Source: an uncultured Lachnospiraceae bacterium
GTDB taxonomy: Bacteria > Bacillota > Clostridia > Lachnospirales > Lachnospiraceae
Length of the DNA: 64,000 nt
Assembly: GCA_947367855.1 (NCBI GenBank)
Contig: CANBFE010000012.1
Location: 1 to 64,000, forward strand
Direction of reading: 5' to 3'
The notes below the pieces were generated by a model. The model had not been told where the DNA came from and did not search any database. It saw nothing but the letters and a program-made list of their open reading frames with translations. The stretch's first letter is position 1. Every line of letters starts with the position of its first letter. The translations under genes and the position numbers were made by a program. Positions 49,827-59,523 of this stretch are shown here, one piece after another.

Positions 49827-51092
49827 TCACGCCCGCTCCCTCTGACGTTTCCGCCGTTTAGCCACAATTATGGCTATGTATACTGCCAGAAATCCCAGAA
49901 TAATTGCTGCCAAAACCGCGGATTCTCCCGGGCCGCCCATTTTCGCCTCCGCCCACAGTCTGTCTATCAGTCTGGCCGTGTCTTCCGGCAGGTTTACAAA
50001 TACCTGGGTGCGGGCCAGAATGCTTTCATCCGGATAATGGATGGGGCTCTCCACCATTTCCTCGTCCATATAGGCCTTGGCCGCCGTCTCCGGCGTGGAA
50101 TAACCGATGTAATTCATATTGGCCCCGGCTATCTCCGGATCGCACAGAAAGTTGATATAGGCCTCCGCCTCTGCCTTGTGACCGGAGGTTACGGGAATAC
50201 ACATGGCGTCCACGAAGTAATTCGTCCCCTCCTCCGGCACCACAAACCGGATATTCTCGTGATTGTCCACCAGAATTGCGGCATCCCCGGAATAATAGGG
50301 GGCTATCCAGGCTTCCTCGCTCTCCATCTTGTCAAAAATCCGGTCCATGACATAGGCCTGCACCAGGGGCTTCTGCTGCTTCAGCAGAGCCGCCGCCTCC
50401 ATCCAGTCCTCTTCCTCTGTGGTATTTACGGGTTGTCCCAGTAAAATCTGGGCAATGGCAAAGGAATCCCTGGGATTGTCAAACATCAGTATCTTTCCCG
50501 CGTACCTGTCGTCCCAGAGGGCGGACCAGCTTGTGATCTCTTCCTCAATATAGTCCGTATTGTAAAACAGGCCCACCACGCCCCAGGTATAGGGCACGGA
50601 ATAGCGGTTCTCCGGATCGTACTCCCCGCCCCGGAAGCTTTCGTCAATGTACTGATAATTGGGAATATTGGAAAAATCCAGTTCCGCCAGCATATTTTCG
50701 TCAATCAGTCTTGACACCATGTAATCCGAAGGGATGATCACGTCATAATCCGCGCCGCCTCCCACCAGTTTGGAATAAAGGGATTCATTGCTGTCAAAGG
50801 TGGTATAATTGACCCGGATCCCCGTGCGCCTGGTAAATTCCGCGTTCACGTCCAGGGAATCATCCGTGCCGTTGGCAATATACTCCCCCCAGTTGTACAC
50901 ATTGATGGTAACCCCCCTGTCCCTGCTTTCCTCCGCCTGCACCCGCGGAAGCGGCACAGAGGCCAGGGCGGCGGCCAGGCCCAGGCAGATGCTTCCCGAT
51001 ACGCCTGCCTTCCTCCGGAAGACATTCCTGCAGCGGTCAACTCTGTTTATCCCAAATCCCCCTTTTCCGGAAGCTCCGTTCTTTCCCTTCAT
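49827..51092 (-). CDS. potD: Spermidine/putrescine-binding protein PotD, membrane-anchored form
   Basis: A 421-residue extracellular binding protein of the polyamine ABC importer. A signal-like helix (about 30-52) precedes the PotD fold (NVYNWGEYIANGTDDSLDV, YDVIIPSDYMVSRLI, and VPYTWGVVGLFYNTDYI). A second helix at the very C-terminus (AVLAAIILGFLAVYIAIIVA) and a basic tail anchor the protein, instead of the usual lipid. The ribosome site is inside the end of potC, 6 bp upstream, so the last two genes are coupled. Confidence 0.9.
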   Translation of the reverse strand: MKGKNGASGKGGFGINRVDRCRNVFRRKAGVSGSICLGLAAALASVPLPRVQAEESRDRGVTINVYNWGEYIANGTDDSLDVNAEFTRRTGIRVNYTTFDSNESLYSKLVGGGADYDVIIPSDYMVSRLIDENMLAELDFSNIPNYQYIDESFRGGEYDPENRYSVPYTWGVVGLFYNTDYIEEEITSWSALWDDRYAGKILMFDNPRDSFAIAQILLGQPVNTTEEEDWMEAAALLKQQKPLVQAYVMDRIFDKMESEEAWIAPYYSGDAAILVDNHENIRFVVPEEGTNYFVDAMCIPVTSGHKAEAEAYINFLCDPEIAGANMNYIGYSTPETAAKAYMDEEMVESPIHYPDESILARTQVFVNLPEDTARLIDRLWAEAKMGGPGESAVLAAIILGFLAVYIAIIVAKRRKRQRERA

Positions 51093-51098
51093 GACGCC

Positions 51099-51908
51099 TC
51101 ACACCTCCTCCTTGGGTTGTATGTCCCGGCCCTTCAGGTTCCGGGCATTGACGATAATCAATAATGCCATCACCACCGCAAACAGCACCGTGGACAAGGC
51201 GTTGATCTCCGGGCTGATGCGCTTGCGGGTCATGGAATAAATGTAGATGGGAAGGGTCTGTGTGGTGCCGCTTGTAAAATAGCTTATCACAAAGTCGTCA
51301 ATGGACAGGGTAAAAGCCATAATCATGCCGGTCACGATTCCGGGCATGATCTCCGGCAGCACTACCTTAAAAAAAGCCTTCACCGGCGGGCATCCCAGAT
51401 CCTGGGCCGCCTCATAAAGGTTCGGGTCCATCTGACGAAGCTTTGGCAGCACGGACAGAATCACATAGGGCAGGCAGAAGGTGATATGGGCTGCAAACAG
51501 GGAACCCATCCCCAGGCTGCGCCCTCCGAATACCCGGACCGCAGACACAAACAGCAGCATAAGCGACACACCTGTCACAATCTCCGGATTCACCATGGGC
51601 AGATTTGTGATATTCATCATAATCCGCCTGGGCAGACGCTTCATGCTGTTGATGCCGATGGCAGCGGCAGTGCCCAGTACGGTGGAAACCGCAGCCGATA
51701 CCACCGCTATCAGCAGCGTATTGCGCAGTGCCTCCAGAATCAGCCTGTCCTCAAACAGCTTCCTGTACCACCGCAGGGAGAAACCGCCCCACACTGCCCG
51801 GCTTCCCGTCTCCGTATCGTTAAAGGAGAACACGATCAGCACCAGAATCGGCGCATACAAAAAGAGGAAAATAAGAAAGGTATAAATACGCCCTCCCGCT
51901 TTTTTCAC
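51099..51908 (-). CDS. potC: Spermidine/putrescine ABC permease PotC
   Basis: A 269-residue inner-membrane permease with six helices. The EAA loop, which contacts the ATPase PotA, is EAAQDLGCPPVKAFFKVVLP. FNDTETGSRAVWGGFSLRWY near the N-terminus is characteristic of PotC. It overlaps potB by 4 bp and ends 6 bp before potD. Confidence 0.93.
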   Translation of the reverse strand: MKKAGGRIYTFLIFLFLYAPILVLIVFSFNDTETGSRAVWGGFSLRWYRKLFEDRLILEALRNTLLIAVVSAAVSTVLGTAAAIGINSMKRLPRRIMMNITNLPMVNPEIVTGVSLMLLFVSAVRVFGGRSLGMGSLFAAHITFCLPYVILSVLPKLRQMDPNLYEAAQDLGCPPVKAFFKVVLPEIMPGIVTGMIMAFTLSIDDFVISYFTSGTTQTLPIYIYSMTRKRISPEINALSTVLFAVVMALLIIVNARNLKGRDIQPKEEV

Positions 51909-52732
51909 AGCAGCATACCTCCCTTCTCGTCCGCTCCCCCGTCGTCAAACTGGTTCATAATGCCCATGCAGATCAGAATGATCACCATCAGCACCAAAGA
52001 CACGGCGGAACCCAGGTTGGGATTGTAGGCGCTGCCCAGAAACTGCATGTCAATCAGGTCTCCGATCAGCAGGTTGCCGCCCCCGCCCAACATTTTCGAT
52101 ATGATAAAGGTGCTCACCGCAGGCACGAATACCATGGTCACCCCGGAGATGACCCCGGGCATGCTCAGGGGCAGCACCACCTTCAAAAACACCTGCCTGT
52201 CCCCTGCTCCCAGATCCTGGGCAGCCTCGATAACGCTCTGGTCAATCTTGGTCAGAACGGAATACAGGGGCAGAATCATGTATGGAATGTAATTGTACAC
52301 CATGCCCAGAACCACCGCTCCCGCAGTGTTGATCATGTGAACCCGGGGAAGCCCCAATGCCGCCAGGAAGGAATTGATCAGGCCGTTGTCCTCCAAGAGC
52401 GTCATCCAGGCATATGTGCGCAGCAGGAAATTCATCCACATGGGCAGCATTACAAGCATCACCATCACATTCTGCCGTTTTACGCTCATTTTGGCAATCA
52501 GATAGGCCAGCGGATATCCCAGTCCCAGGGAAACCACAGTGGCCACAGCCCCAAGCCAGATGGACCGCAGGAATACATTGGAATACTGCCCCACGCTCAG
52601 CATATTTTCCAGGGTAAAGCTGCCCGATTTGTCCGTAAAGGCAAAATACCCCACCAGGAGCACGGGCAGCACGATAAAGACGGTCATCCAGACCGTGTAA
52701 GGCGCGGAAAGAAGCCTGGAATTAGATTTCAT
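51905..52732 (-). CDS. potB: Spermidine/putrescine ABC permease PotB
   Basis: A 275-residue permease with six helices and the EAA loop EAAQDLGAGDRQVFLKVVLP. The start at 52732 overlaps the end of potA by 11 bp; the longer frame to 52873 is antisense-like extension inside potA and lacks a membrane-protein opening. It forms the heterodimeric channel with PotC. Confidence 0.92.
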   Translation of the reverse strand: MKSNSRLLSAPYTVWMTVFIVLPVLLVGYFAFTDKSGSFTLENMLSVGQYSNVFLRSIWLGAVATVVSLGLGYPLAYLIAKMSVKRQNVMVMLVMLPMWMNFLLRTYAWMTLLEDNGLINSFLAALGLPRVHMINTAGAVVLGMVYNYIPYMILPLYSVLTKIDQSVIEAAQDLGAGDRQVFLKVVLPLSMPGVISGVTMVFVPAVSTFIISKMLGGGGNLLIGDLIDMQFLGSAYNPNLGSAVSLVLMVIILICMGIMNQFDDGGADEKGGMLL

Positions 52733-53903
52733 CCGTGTTTTCCTCCTCTTCTGCCCATGTATTCTCCGAGGCCTCATCCGAGGTATTGATATCCTCCTCC
52801 ATCTCGTCGCTGAAGGTGCTGTAGTCGCCGAACACGCCGGAGTATTCGGATTTCTCCATGACATGAATGTCATTGGGGGTCAGCGCCAGGCCGATATGAT
52901 CCCCTGCCTGGGGGCATTCCGTGGACTGTATCATCCATTTAAAGCCTGCCACATCCACGATGATCTCATAGTGGACCCCCTTGAAGGTAACGGCTGTCAC
53001 ATCCCCCACAATCCGGGTGGAATCCGGTTCCACTACCTTGATGTCTTCCGGACGGATCACCACGTCCACAGGGGTATTTCTGCCGAACCCGCTGTCCAGG
53101 CAGCGGAAGCTGTGCCCGGCAAACTTCACCGAATAATCCTCCAGCATCACGCCGTCCAGAATATTGGATTCCCCGATAAAATCCGCCACAAAGGCATTTT
53201 TCGGCTCATTGTAAATATCCGTGGGCGATCCGATCTGCTGAATCACCCCGCCGTCCATCACCACCACCGTGTCGGACATGGACAGGGCCTCCTCCTGGTC
53301 ATGGGTGACGAACACAAAGGTAATCCCTGTCTGCTGCTGTATTTTTTTCAGCTCCGCCTGCATATCCTTGCGCAGCTTCAGGTCCAGGGCGCCCAGGGGC
53401 TCGTCCAGTAACAGGACCTTGGGCTCATTGGCCAGGGCCCGGGCGATGGCAACCCTCTGCTGCTGCCCTCCGGAAAGCTGGCTTATTCCTCTGTGGGCAT
53501 AGCCGGTGAGATTTACCATGGCAAGCATCTCATGTACGGTCTTCCGGATCTCCTTCTCCCCCCGTCCCTTCAGCCGCATGCCGAAGGCAATGTTCTCGTA
53601 CACGTTCAGATGGGGAAACAGGGCGTACTTCTGGAAAATCGTATTCACCGCTCTCTTATGGGGCGGCAGGCCGGTAATGTTTTTGTCATAGAAAAACACA
53701 TCCCCTCCGTCCGGCCTGATAAACCCGGCTATGGTGCGCAGCACCGTGGTCTTGCCGCACCCGGAGGGTCCAAGCAGGGTGACGAATTCCCCGTCATGAA
53801 TCTCCAGGTCAAAGCCCCCCAGAACCTGCTCACCGTCATAGGAAACCGTAATGTTTTTTAAGGATATAATTGTATTTTTCAAATGAGGAATCTCCTTTTT
53901 CAT
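52722..53903 (-). CDS. potA: Spermidine/putrescine ABC transporter ATPase PotA
   Basis: A 393-residue ATPase. Walker A is GPSGCGKTTV, the signature is QLSGGQQQRVAIARAL and Walker B is LLLDEPLGALD. A C-terminal TOBE regulatory domain (about 240-355) is present. The last 30 residues form an unusual acidic tail (about 360-393, rich in Glu and Asp) not seen in E. coli PotA. It is the first gene of potABCD. ATG 53903 is chosen from the ABC domain start; the frame to 53960 runs toward the promoter. Confidence 0.93.
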   Translation of the reverse strand: MKKEIPHLKNTIISLKNITVSYDGEQVLGGFDLEIHDGEFVTLLGPSGCGKTTVLRTIAGFIRPDGGDVFFYDKNITGLPPHKRAVNTIFQKYALFPHLNVYENIAFGMRLKGRGEKEIRKTVHEMLAMVNLTGYAHRGISQLSGGQQQRVAIARALANEPKVLLLDEPLGALDLKLRKDMQAELKKIQQQTGITFVFVTHDQEEALSMSDTVVVMDGGVIQQIGSPTDIYNEPKNAFVADFIGESNILDGVMLEDYSVKFAGHSFRCLDSGFGRNTPVDVVIRPEDIKVVEPDSTRIVGDVTAVTFKGVHYEIIVDVAGFKWMIQSTECPQAGDHIGLALTPNDIHVMEKSEYSGVFGDYSTFSDEMEEDINTSDEASENTWAEEEENTDEI

Positions 53904-53969
53904 CAGTACATCCTGCGCCGCAATTCTACAGGTAATTCGACATTTTTCGGATGCATACACAATGAACTA

Positions 53970-53998
53970 AATATACGGGATATCGAAGGTTTTGTCAA
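53970..53998 (-). promoter_or_regulatory. potABCD promoter
   Basis: TTGACA (53993-53998), 17-bp spacer and TATATT (53970-53975) on the minus strand, a near-consensus sigma-A promoter starting just after the jetC stop codon at 54006. Confidence 0.85.
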
Positions 53999-54005
53999 TC
54001 CTTTG

Positions 54006-57000
54006 TCAACCCCGGAAAGAAATCTCATCCTCATTATTTTCCAGTCCCTCCTGCAGCCGCCCGAAGGCCTTCCGCTCGAACTCCTGGACGGAGATGGATT
54101 TTTTGTTCGGATTGGCGAATACAAAAATCTTGTCTACCGTTTCCAGATAATTCTGTATCTTGTCGTTTGTGGCGCTGATGAGAGCCTGGAAGCCCAGTCC
54201 CCGGATCAGCTGAATGCAGCTTGCCACCTTCTCCGCGTCCATCTTGGAAAAGGCCTCGTCCAGAACCACCAGACGGAGGGTGGGATTCCTGACCATTCCC
54301 GGCTTCAGATCAATTCTGTAAGCCTGGGCAAAACTGGCAAGCAGGGCCACATAGAGGGGATTCTGTCCCTCTCCGCCGGAATTCTTCCTGATCATTCTGC
54401 TCAGGCGGATTTTAATCACCTCGTCCTCGTTCTGAATCAGCTGCTGCATGTCAAAGGAAAGGTAGGTCCTGTAGTCCGCGTACCTGTCCATATTGCGCCT
54501 GGCCTCCTCCTGCTCCTCCGCGGTGGCGTTCTCCGGGGGAATAAAGATGCTGATCAGATCGTTGATCATGGCGCCGTAGTGGTTTTCATGTTCCATGGTA
54601 AACAGGTTCAGCTGATTGTCCAGACCGATATCCAGATCGGAGGGATTGACTTCCAGAGCCTCATCCATGAACATGTCATAATACTGACCGTCCGGCCCCT
54701 TGTTTCTTCCGATATAAAACTGATACTTATCCTTTCCGAAATCCAGTCTGCTGATGATCCGGTTGAGCTCATCCTTCCTCTGCAGGGCTTCCTTGATGGC
54801 GCTGCGGATTTTATACATAAAATCATCCTTAAAATGCTCCACCGCAGTCCTGGCCTGCTCCGCCGCCCTGACCCGGAACTCTTCCAGACGCTCATGGTCC
54901 AGATGGTCAAGCAGCTCCCGGTAATCCCTATTGTCCTCCGCTGTGGGAGAGAAATTCCGGTTCTGGTAAGCGCGCAGGTATGCGGCCCGCAGCTCCACCA
55001 GGCTGTTCATCTCCTGCTGCCGCCTTTCTGCCGCGCCCGCCAGACGCTCCTGATAATCCCTCCCAAGGGAATCATACCTGACATTCTGCCTGGAAGAGAG
55101 AATGTCCGCCAGTTTCTCCTCAAGCTCCGGATTTGCCGTAAAAAGCCTTTCCTTCTCCACCAGAGCCTCGTTCAGGCTTACCAGATTCTCCCTCTCCTGC
55201 TTTTGGCTGTTCTCCAGATCATAGACCCTTCTCCGGAGCTGATTCAGCGCCTGCTTTTTCTGATCGCACAGCCCCAGCAGGGTCTCCCGCTCCTTTTTCC
55301 ACCGGTCCACGTCCTCAGAGGACAGCTCTTTCAGCTTTGCCTCCAGTTTCTCCTGCTCAGCCTGTCTGTCCTTCAGCGCCGCCATGTCCTTCTGCCATTC
55401 CAGGTACACGTTCATCTCCTGGCTTAAATACTCCAGTTCCAGAATCCGCTCCGTCTCCCTGTTCTGGTCCTCCAGGGGCTTTCTCTGCTCCTCCATGTCC
55501 GTGATGCTCTTTTTCAGCAGTTTGATTCTCTGGCTCACGCTGCTCTTTCCGATGTAGGCGGACGTGGTATACAGGGCGGGATTGATGTGCTGAATCCGGT
55601 AGTTGTGGTAGGACACGCAGTTTTTCGTGATGCCGATCCTGTGGCTGCGCAGTTCCTCCACGTCCCCGCATTTCATCACTTTCCCCAGAAGAAAATTAAT
55701 GTAAGACTGGGCGTAGTCCTTTTCCGCCTTTACCTCCTCCGCCAGGGAGCCCGCAGTCACCGGATGCCTGTCGCCTGTGACCCGCTCCGTATCCAGAACC
55801 GCCACCCGGCAGAATCTCTCCCTGTCCATCTCCTCATAAATCTTCATGGCCAGTCTGGCGTATTTGGGCTCCACAATCACGGAGAGCTTGTTGTACCCCA
55901 GGTAGCCCTCCACCGCGTTGCGCCAGGACTCGTCCCGGATGTCCAGAAGATCCGCCAGAATCTCCACCCGCACATTCTTTCCCGTCTCCTGGCACAGGCG
56001 TTTCTGCAGAATGTCCCTGGCCTGTTCCAGTTCTCTGGGATAGGCCTTGTTTCCGGCCTTCAGCTGCGTCAGCTCCTCCCCGGCCTTTTTTATTCTCTTC
56101 CCCAGTTCCCGCAGCTCGCCCCGGATGTCCTGCTGCTGCTTTGCCGCGTCCTTCCGGACCTCCTCCAGATCCCCTTTCAGCCGCTTTAATTCCTCTTCCG
56201 TAATCTCTTTTTGCCCGAATGCCTCTATGTCCCACAGCGTCCGGTTGGCCACACTGTCCACATCCTCCCAGGCTTTCAGGAAATCTGCCGTCTGGTTCCA
56301 ACGGGTCCTGCTGTTTTCCAGACGCTCCACCAGGGCGTTCAGGGACAGAAGCTGCTCCCTCATCTGCTCATATCCGGTCATGGTGATGCGCTGCAGAAGC
56401 TCGTCCCCCTGGCCGGTCATCCTGTCAATCTCCTCCTGTTCCTGCTCTATGGCCCGGGCAGCCTTCTCCGCATCCTCTTCCAGTGCGCGGATTTTCGTCC
56501 CGCATTCCTCCGCTTTCAGCCGATCCTGCATAATGTCCAGTCTGGCGCTGAAATACCGGTAAGCCTCCATTTCCCGCCCTATGGCTTCCACTTCCCCATG
56601 CTGCCTGCAGATATCTTTCAGACTCCCGATCTCCCTGCAGGTGTCCTCAATCTTCTGCCGCAGGCGCCCGTACTCCATAACGCTCTGCTGCATGTCCTCA
56701 ATGTGGATATCCTGCTCCATGCAGATATATTCCTTCACAAACTCTTCCAGTTTGATATTCATGCGGAAGGGAATTGCCCGCTTAAACAGCAGGGGAAATT
56801 TCTCCGCGTCCAGTCCCCCCAGGTACACATCGTAGAGCTGCTTGCGGAAACGCTCGTTGTGGGATCCGAAGTAGTAATCCTCCCGCTGAAAATTCGCCAG
56901 AAGCCAGTTTTTTACCTCCTCTATGGACATGGCCCGGCCGTCCTTCCCCTCCACCCGGTACCCGTGGTCCGGTACAGGGCCCCTGTGCCAGAAAAATATC

Positions 57001-57398
57001 CGTGCAGTCTCATTGGAGGCTGTCTCCACATCAAACACCACCCCCACGCACTGGCATTCCCCCGTATCCGTCCTCCGAAGCTCCAGGACAATGGTGGAGG
57101 AGAAATTATTGTTGCGCAGATAGGAAAAGCTGTTGTCCTCCCCGATGTTGACCATGCCCCGCAGATACTCGATAAGGCTTCTGTCCGAGTCGTCCGCTGC
57201 CGCCTTGTTGAAAAATCCCCTGCCGTCCGTATTTGCGTAGAGCACGATCTGCAGGGCGTCAATCACCGTGGATTTCCCGCTTCCGGAATGCCCGGTAAAA
57301 AAATTAATCCCCTGGTGAAAGGACAAGATTTTATGCCTTATGTAATGCCAGTTGTTCAGACAGATTCTGGACAGCGCCTCAAACCCCTGATTCGTCAT
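54006..57398 (-). CDS. jetC: JetC / MksB-like SMC ATPase of a Wadjet-type system
   Basis: A 1130-residue SMC-like ATPase. Walker A is GHSGSGKST (36-44). Long coiled coils span about 260-470 and 640-900 around a hinge-like region. The C-terminal head has the signature NSGGEGQNPLYVALLASFAQ and Walker B LRLVVLDEAFSKMD. This matches JetC (also MksB/EptC), which with JetA and JetB forms a condensin-like loop extruder that detects plasmids. It overlaps jetB by 20 bp. No jetD follows it; potA is next, with its own promoter. Confidence 0.9.
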   Translation of the reverse strand: MTNQGFEALSRICLNNWHYIRHKILSFHQGINFFTGHSGSGKSTVIDALQIVLYANTDGRGFFNKAAADDSDRSLIEYLRGMVNIGEDNSFSYLRNNNFSSTIVLELRRTDTGECQCVGVVFDVETASNETARIFFWHRGPVPDHGYRVEGKDGRAMSIEEVKNWLLANFQREDYYFGSHNERFRKQLYDVYLGGLDAEKFPLLFKRAIPFRMNIKLEEFVKEYICMEQDIHIEDMQQSVMEYGRLRQKIEDTCREIGSLKDICRQHGEVEAIGREMEAYRYFSARLDIMQDRLKAEECGTKIRALEEDAEKAARAIEQEQEEIDRMTGQGDELLQRITMTGYEQMREQLLSLNALVERLENSRTRWNQTADFLKAWEDVDSVANRTLWDIEAFGQKEITEEELKRLKGDLEEVRKDAAKQQQDIRGELRELGKRIKKAGEELTQLKAGNKAYPRELEQARDILQKRLCQETGKNVRVEILADLLDIRDESWRNAVEGYLGYNKLSVIVEPKYARLAMKIYEEMDRERFCRVAVLDTERVTGDRHPVTAGSLAEEVKAEKDYAQSYINFLLGKVMKCGDVEELRSHRIGITKNCVSYHNYRIQHINPALYTTSAYIGKSSVSQRIKLLKKSITDMEEQRKPLEDQNRETERILELEYLSQEMNVYLEWQKDMAALKDRQAEQEKLEAKLKELSSEDVDRWKKERETLLGLCDQKKQALNQLRRRVYDLENSQKQERENLVSLNEALVEKERLFTANPELEEKLADILSSRQNVRYDSLGRDYQERLAGAAERRQQEMNSLVELRAAYLRAYQNRNFSPTAEDNRDYRELLDHLDHERLEEFRVRAAEQARTAVEHFKDDFMYKIRSAIKEALQRKDELNRIISRLDFGKDKYQFYIGRNKGPDGQYYDMFMDEALEVNPSDLDIGLDNQLNLFTMEHENHYGAMINDLISIFIPPENATAEEQEEARRNMDRYADYRTYLSFDMQQLIQNEDEVIKIRLSRMIRKNSGGEGQNPLYVALLASFAQAYRIDLKPGMVRNPTLRLVVLDEAFSKMDAEKVASCIQLIRGLGFQALISATNDKIQNYLETVDKIFVFANPNKKSISVQEFERKAFGRLQEGLENNEDEISFRG

Positions 57399-57996
57399 CT
57401 TCCTCTTCTCCCTCTGTATAAGTCTCGATCAGCGCCCTTACATCGTCTCCCATCAGCACCACATTCACCGTGGGATAGATGATCAGGCGGCTCTGGCCGT
57501 CCGTTTCCTCCAGACTGTCCAGAGGCTCTATCAGCTGATACCGTTTCAGCAGCCCCAGGCACCTGCGGATCTCCGTCACCGAAGGCTGCCTGGGCAAAAG
57601 CCGGTAGCTGCCCAGTTTCTCGTGAATTTCCCCCAGGGAGACCACGGCATTGACGGACGTGGACACAGCGGACATCTGTTCGTCATAGATCAGCTTTAAA
57701 ATCAAAATATAAAAGGTGGCCAATTTGGGCAGCTTCTCCCCCAACACCTGCTCTCCCCGGATGTAGATTACCCCCATCTGGCTGTTTTCCATTACCTCAA
57801 TGTCCATGATGGCAAAATACGCCCTGATAAACTCCAGATGCCTGCCGCATTCATAATAATCCCTGTTCAGCTGATATCGTTTCGTCTTCCTGTCATACCG
57901 CCGCTCCAACAGAAATGTCTGCCGGTAAAGCTGGCCGATCACTTCCGTCACCTTCCTCTGCTCCTCCTGGGGCAGTTCCTCATAGTAATTTATCAT
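57379..57996 (-). CDS. jetB: JetB / MksE-like subunit (DUF4194)
   Basis: A 205-residue protein of the DUF4194/MukE-like family, the small winged-helix subunit (KITE) of Wadjet condensins that binds the kleisin JetA. YYEELPQEEQRKVTEVIGQL and RLLPRQPSVTEIRRCLGLLK are typical. The acidic C-terminal tail overlaps the start of jetC. ATG 57996 follows GGAAGG. It is 35 bp after jetA. Confidence 0.88.
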   Translation of the reverse strand: MINYYEELPQEEQRKVTEVIGQLYRQTFLLERRYDRKTKRYQLNRDYYECGRHLEFIRAYFAIMDIEVMENSQMGVIYIRGEQVLGEKLPKLATFYILILKLIYDEQMSAVSTSVNAVVSLGEIHEKLGSYRLLPRQPSVTEIRRCLGLLKRYQLIEPLDSLEETDGQSRLIIYPTVNVVLMGDDVRALIETYTEGEEEDDESGV

Positions 57997-58031
57997 CTGC
58001 TCATCCTTCCCTTACTCCTTACCGGGCTGTC

Positions 58032-59420
58032 TCAGTGCTTCTGCCCCTTCTGCTGAAATACCAACGCAGGATACCGGTATCTGCCGTTGTCAATCACTTC
58101 CGCATCCTGCTCCTGAATCTCATAGGGACTGTCCTTTCTGACAGAGCTGTCATAAGCCAGTACCAGTTTCTCGAAATCCTCCGGTGAAGCAATGGTATCC
58201 TTCCCCACCTCCAGGCGTCCGTCCTTCATTTTCTCCAGAATAAATGTCTCTATCTCCTTCCGGCTGAACCGGTTCCGAATCCTGTTCAGGCGCAGAATCT
58301 CCTCCCCGGACAGCTCCTCCGTCTCCTCCTCCGGAGCCAGACTCTCCGCAAAATCCTGTTTTGGTTTCCTTCTTTTATACAGGGACTTCTCCGAAAGCAC
58401 CGCCGTCTGGGACAGGTTAATCAAGGCGCCGATCCGCTCCGTCTCCCGCTCCTGCTCCTCTTTTCCCGTCGTCTGGGACAGATGGTTCAGCAGCCGGATC
58501 ACCAGTCCCTTCATATTGTCTTCCCTGTTCAGCAGGTAATTCAGCCTGGTCACCGTGGCCCGGATATAGCGGGTATGTTCCCTGTCCATATTCATGATTC
58601 TGTGCTCGATATCGTCAAATCCCCGCTCGATCATGTCAAGTTGGTTTTCCAGTTCCTCGGTCCGGATATCCACCCCCCGAAGCCTCCTGTTCCTCTCGCA
58701 CACCTGTAAAAGCCAGGGGTAATCCTGCCTCATCTCCCCCAGCCATTTCTTAATGTCCGCCTTATACAGATAAAAATTGTCCGATGTCTTCAGGATGTGG
58801 TATTTTTTCCGGACAATCTCCTCCACATATCTGTCCAGATGCTCCTGCAGCAGCTCCCCGTACCCCGTCTTCTCCAGAAGGCCCGCAAAAAATTTGTCCA
58901 TATTGTGGAGCATGTCCTGGAGCGTCTTATTCAGCCGCCGGGTATTCACCAGAGCCGATTTCAGAAGGGAAATATTGGATCTGGGATCGTTTTTAAAAGC
59001 AAACAGAATCCCGTAGACATTCTGAATGTACACCTGGGTTTCATCCTCGTCCTCCCCGGCCAGGTGCGCAAACGCGTCCACAAACACAGCCGCATAGTCG
59101 GGAATCACGATGTACACTGTCATGGTCCCGTAATCCTCCACCTTCCGGAGCCATCCGGCCCGCAGAAGCCAGTTCAGAATCCGGGAGGAAATCGGCTCCG
59201 ACAGATCAGGATCTTCCTCTGACTCCTCCCATTCCAGGCTCACCTTCTGCCTGGCGAAGTAATCGCTCAGCGTCTGAACACAGATCTCCCTGCTGAGGTA
59301 ATAATTGCTGTACTGGTACTCCTCGTTCACCTGAAGGAGCGCATCTATATAAATCTGTCTGTTCCGGGAGCGGAACAGCCCCCAAAAAGACTCCGGTATC
59401 TCCGAAAACTGATTTGTCAT
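58032..59420 (-). CDS. jetA: JetA / MksF-like kleisin subunit
   Basis: A 462-residue protein of the Wadjet JetA family (PF18982-type). The N-terminal half is winged-helix (FWGLFRSRNRQIYIDALLQV) and the middle is helical, with the ENQLDMIERGFDDIEHRI region. JetA is the kleisin-like bridge between JetB and JetC. ATG 59420 is preceded by AGGAAAGG; the longer frame to 59471 lacks a ribosome site. It is the first jet gene, 103 bp downstream of a Crp-like regulator gene. Confidence 0.88.
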   Translation of the reverse strand: MTNQFSEIPESFWGLFRSRNRQIYIDALLQVNEEYQYSNYYLSREICVQTLSDYFARQKVSLEWEESEEDPDLSEPISSRILNWLLRAGWLRKVEDYGTMTVYIVIPDYAAVFVDAFAHLAGEDEDETQVYIQNVYGILFAFKNDPRSNISLLKSALVNTRRLNKTLQDMLHNMDKFFAGLLEKTGYGELLQEHLDRYVEEIVRKKYHILKTSDNFYLYKADIKKWLGEMRQDYPWLLQVCERNRRLRGVDIRTEELENQLDMIERGFDDIEHRIMNMDREHTRYIRATVTRLNYLLNREDNMKGLVIRLLNHLSQTTGKEEQERETERIGALINLSQTAVLSEKSLYKRRKPKQDFAESLAPEEETEELSGEEILRLNRIRNRFSRKEIETFILEKMKDGRLEVGKDTIASPEDFEKLVLAYDSSVRKDSPYEIQEQDAEVIDNGRYRYPALVFQQKGQKH

Positions 59421-59523
59421 ATCCACGTACCTTTCCTGCCTGAACCCTTTTTCTGTTCCGCAGCCTTTCATCAGGGATTCAGAACGTCTGTTCCTGTTAT
59501 CCCGGAATCCGGGACCCGGAGCA

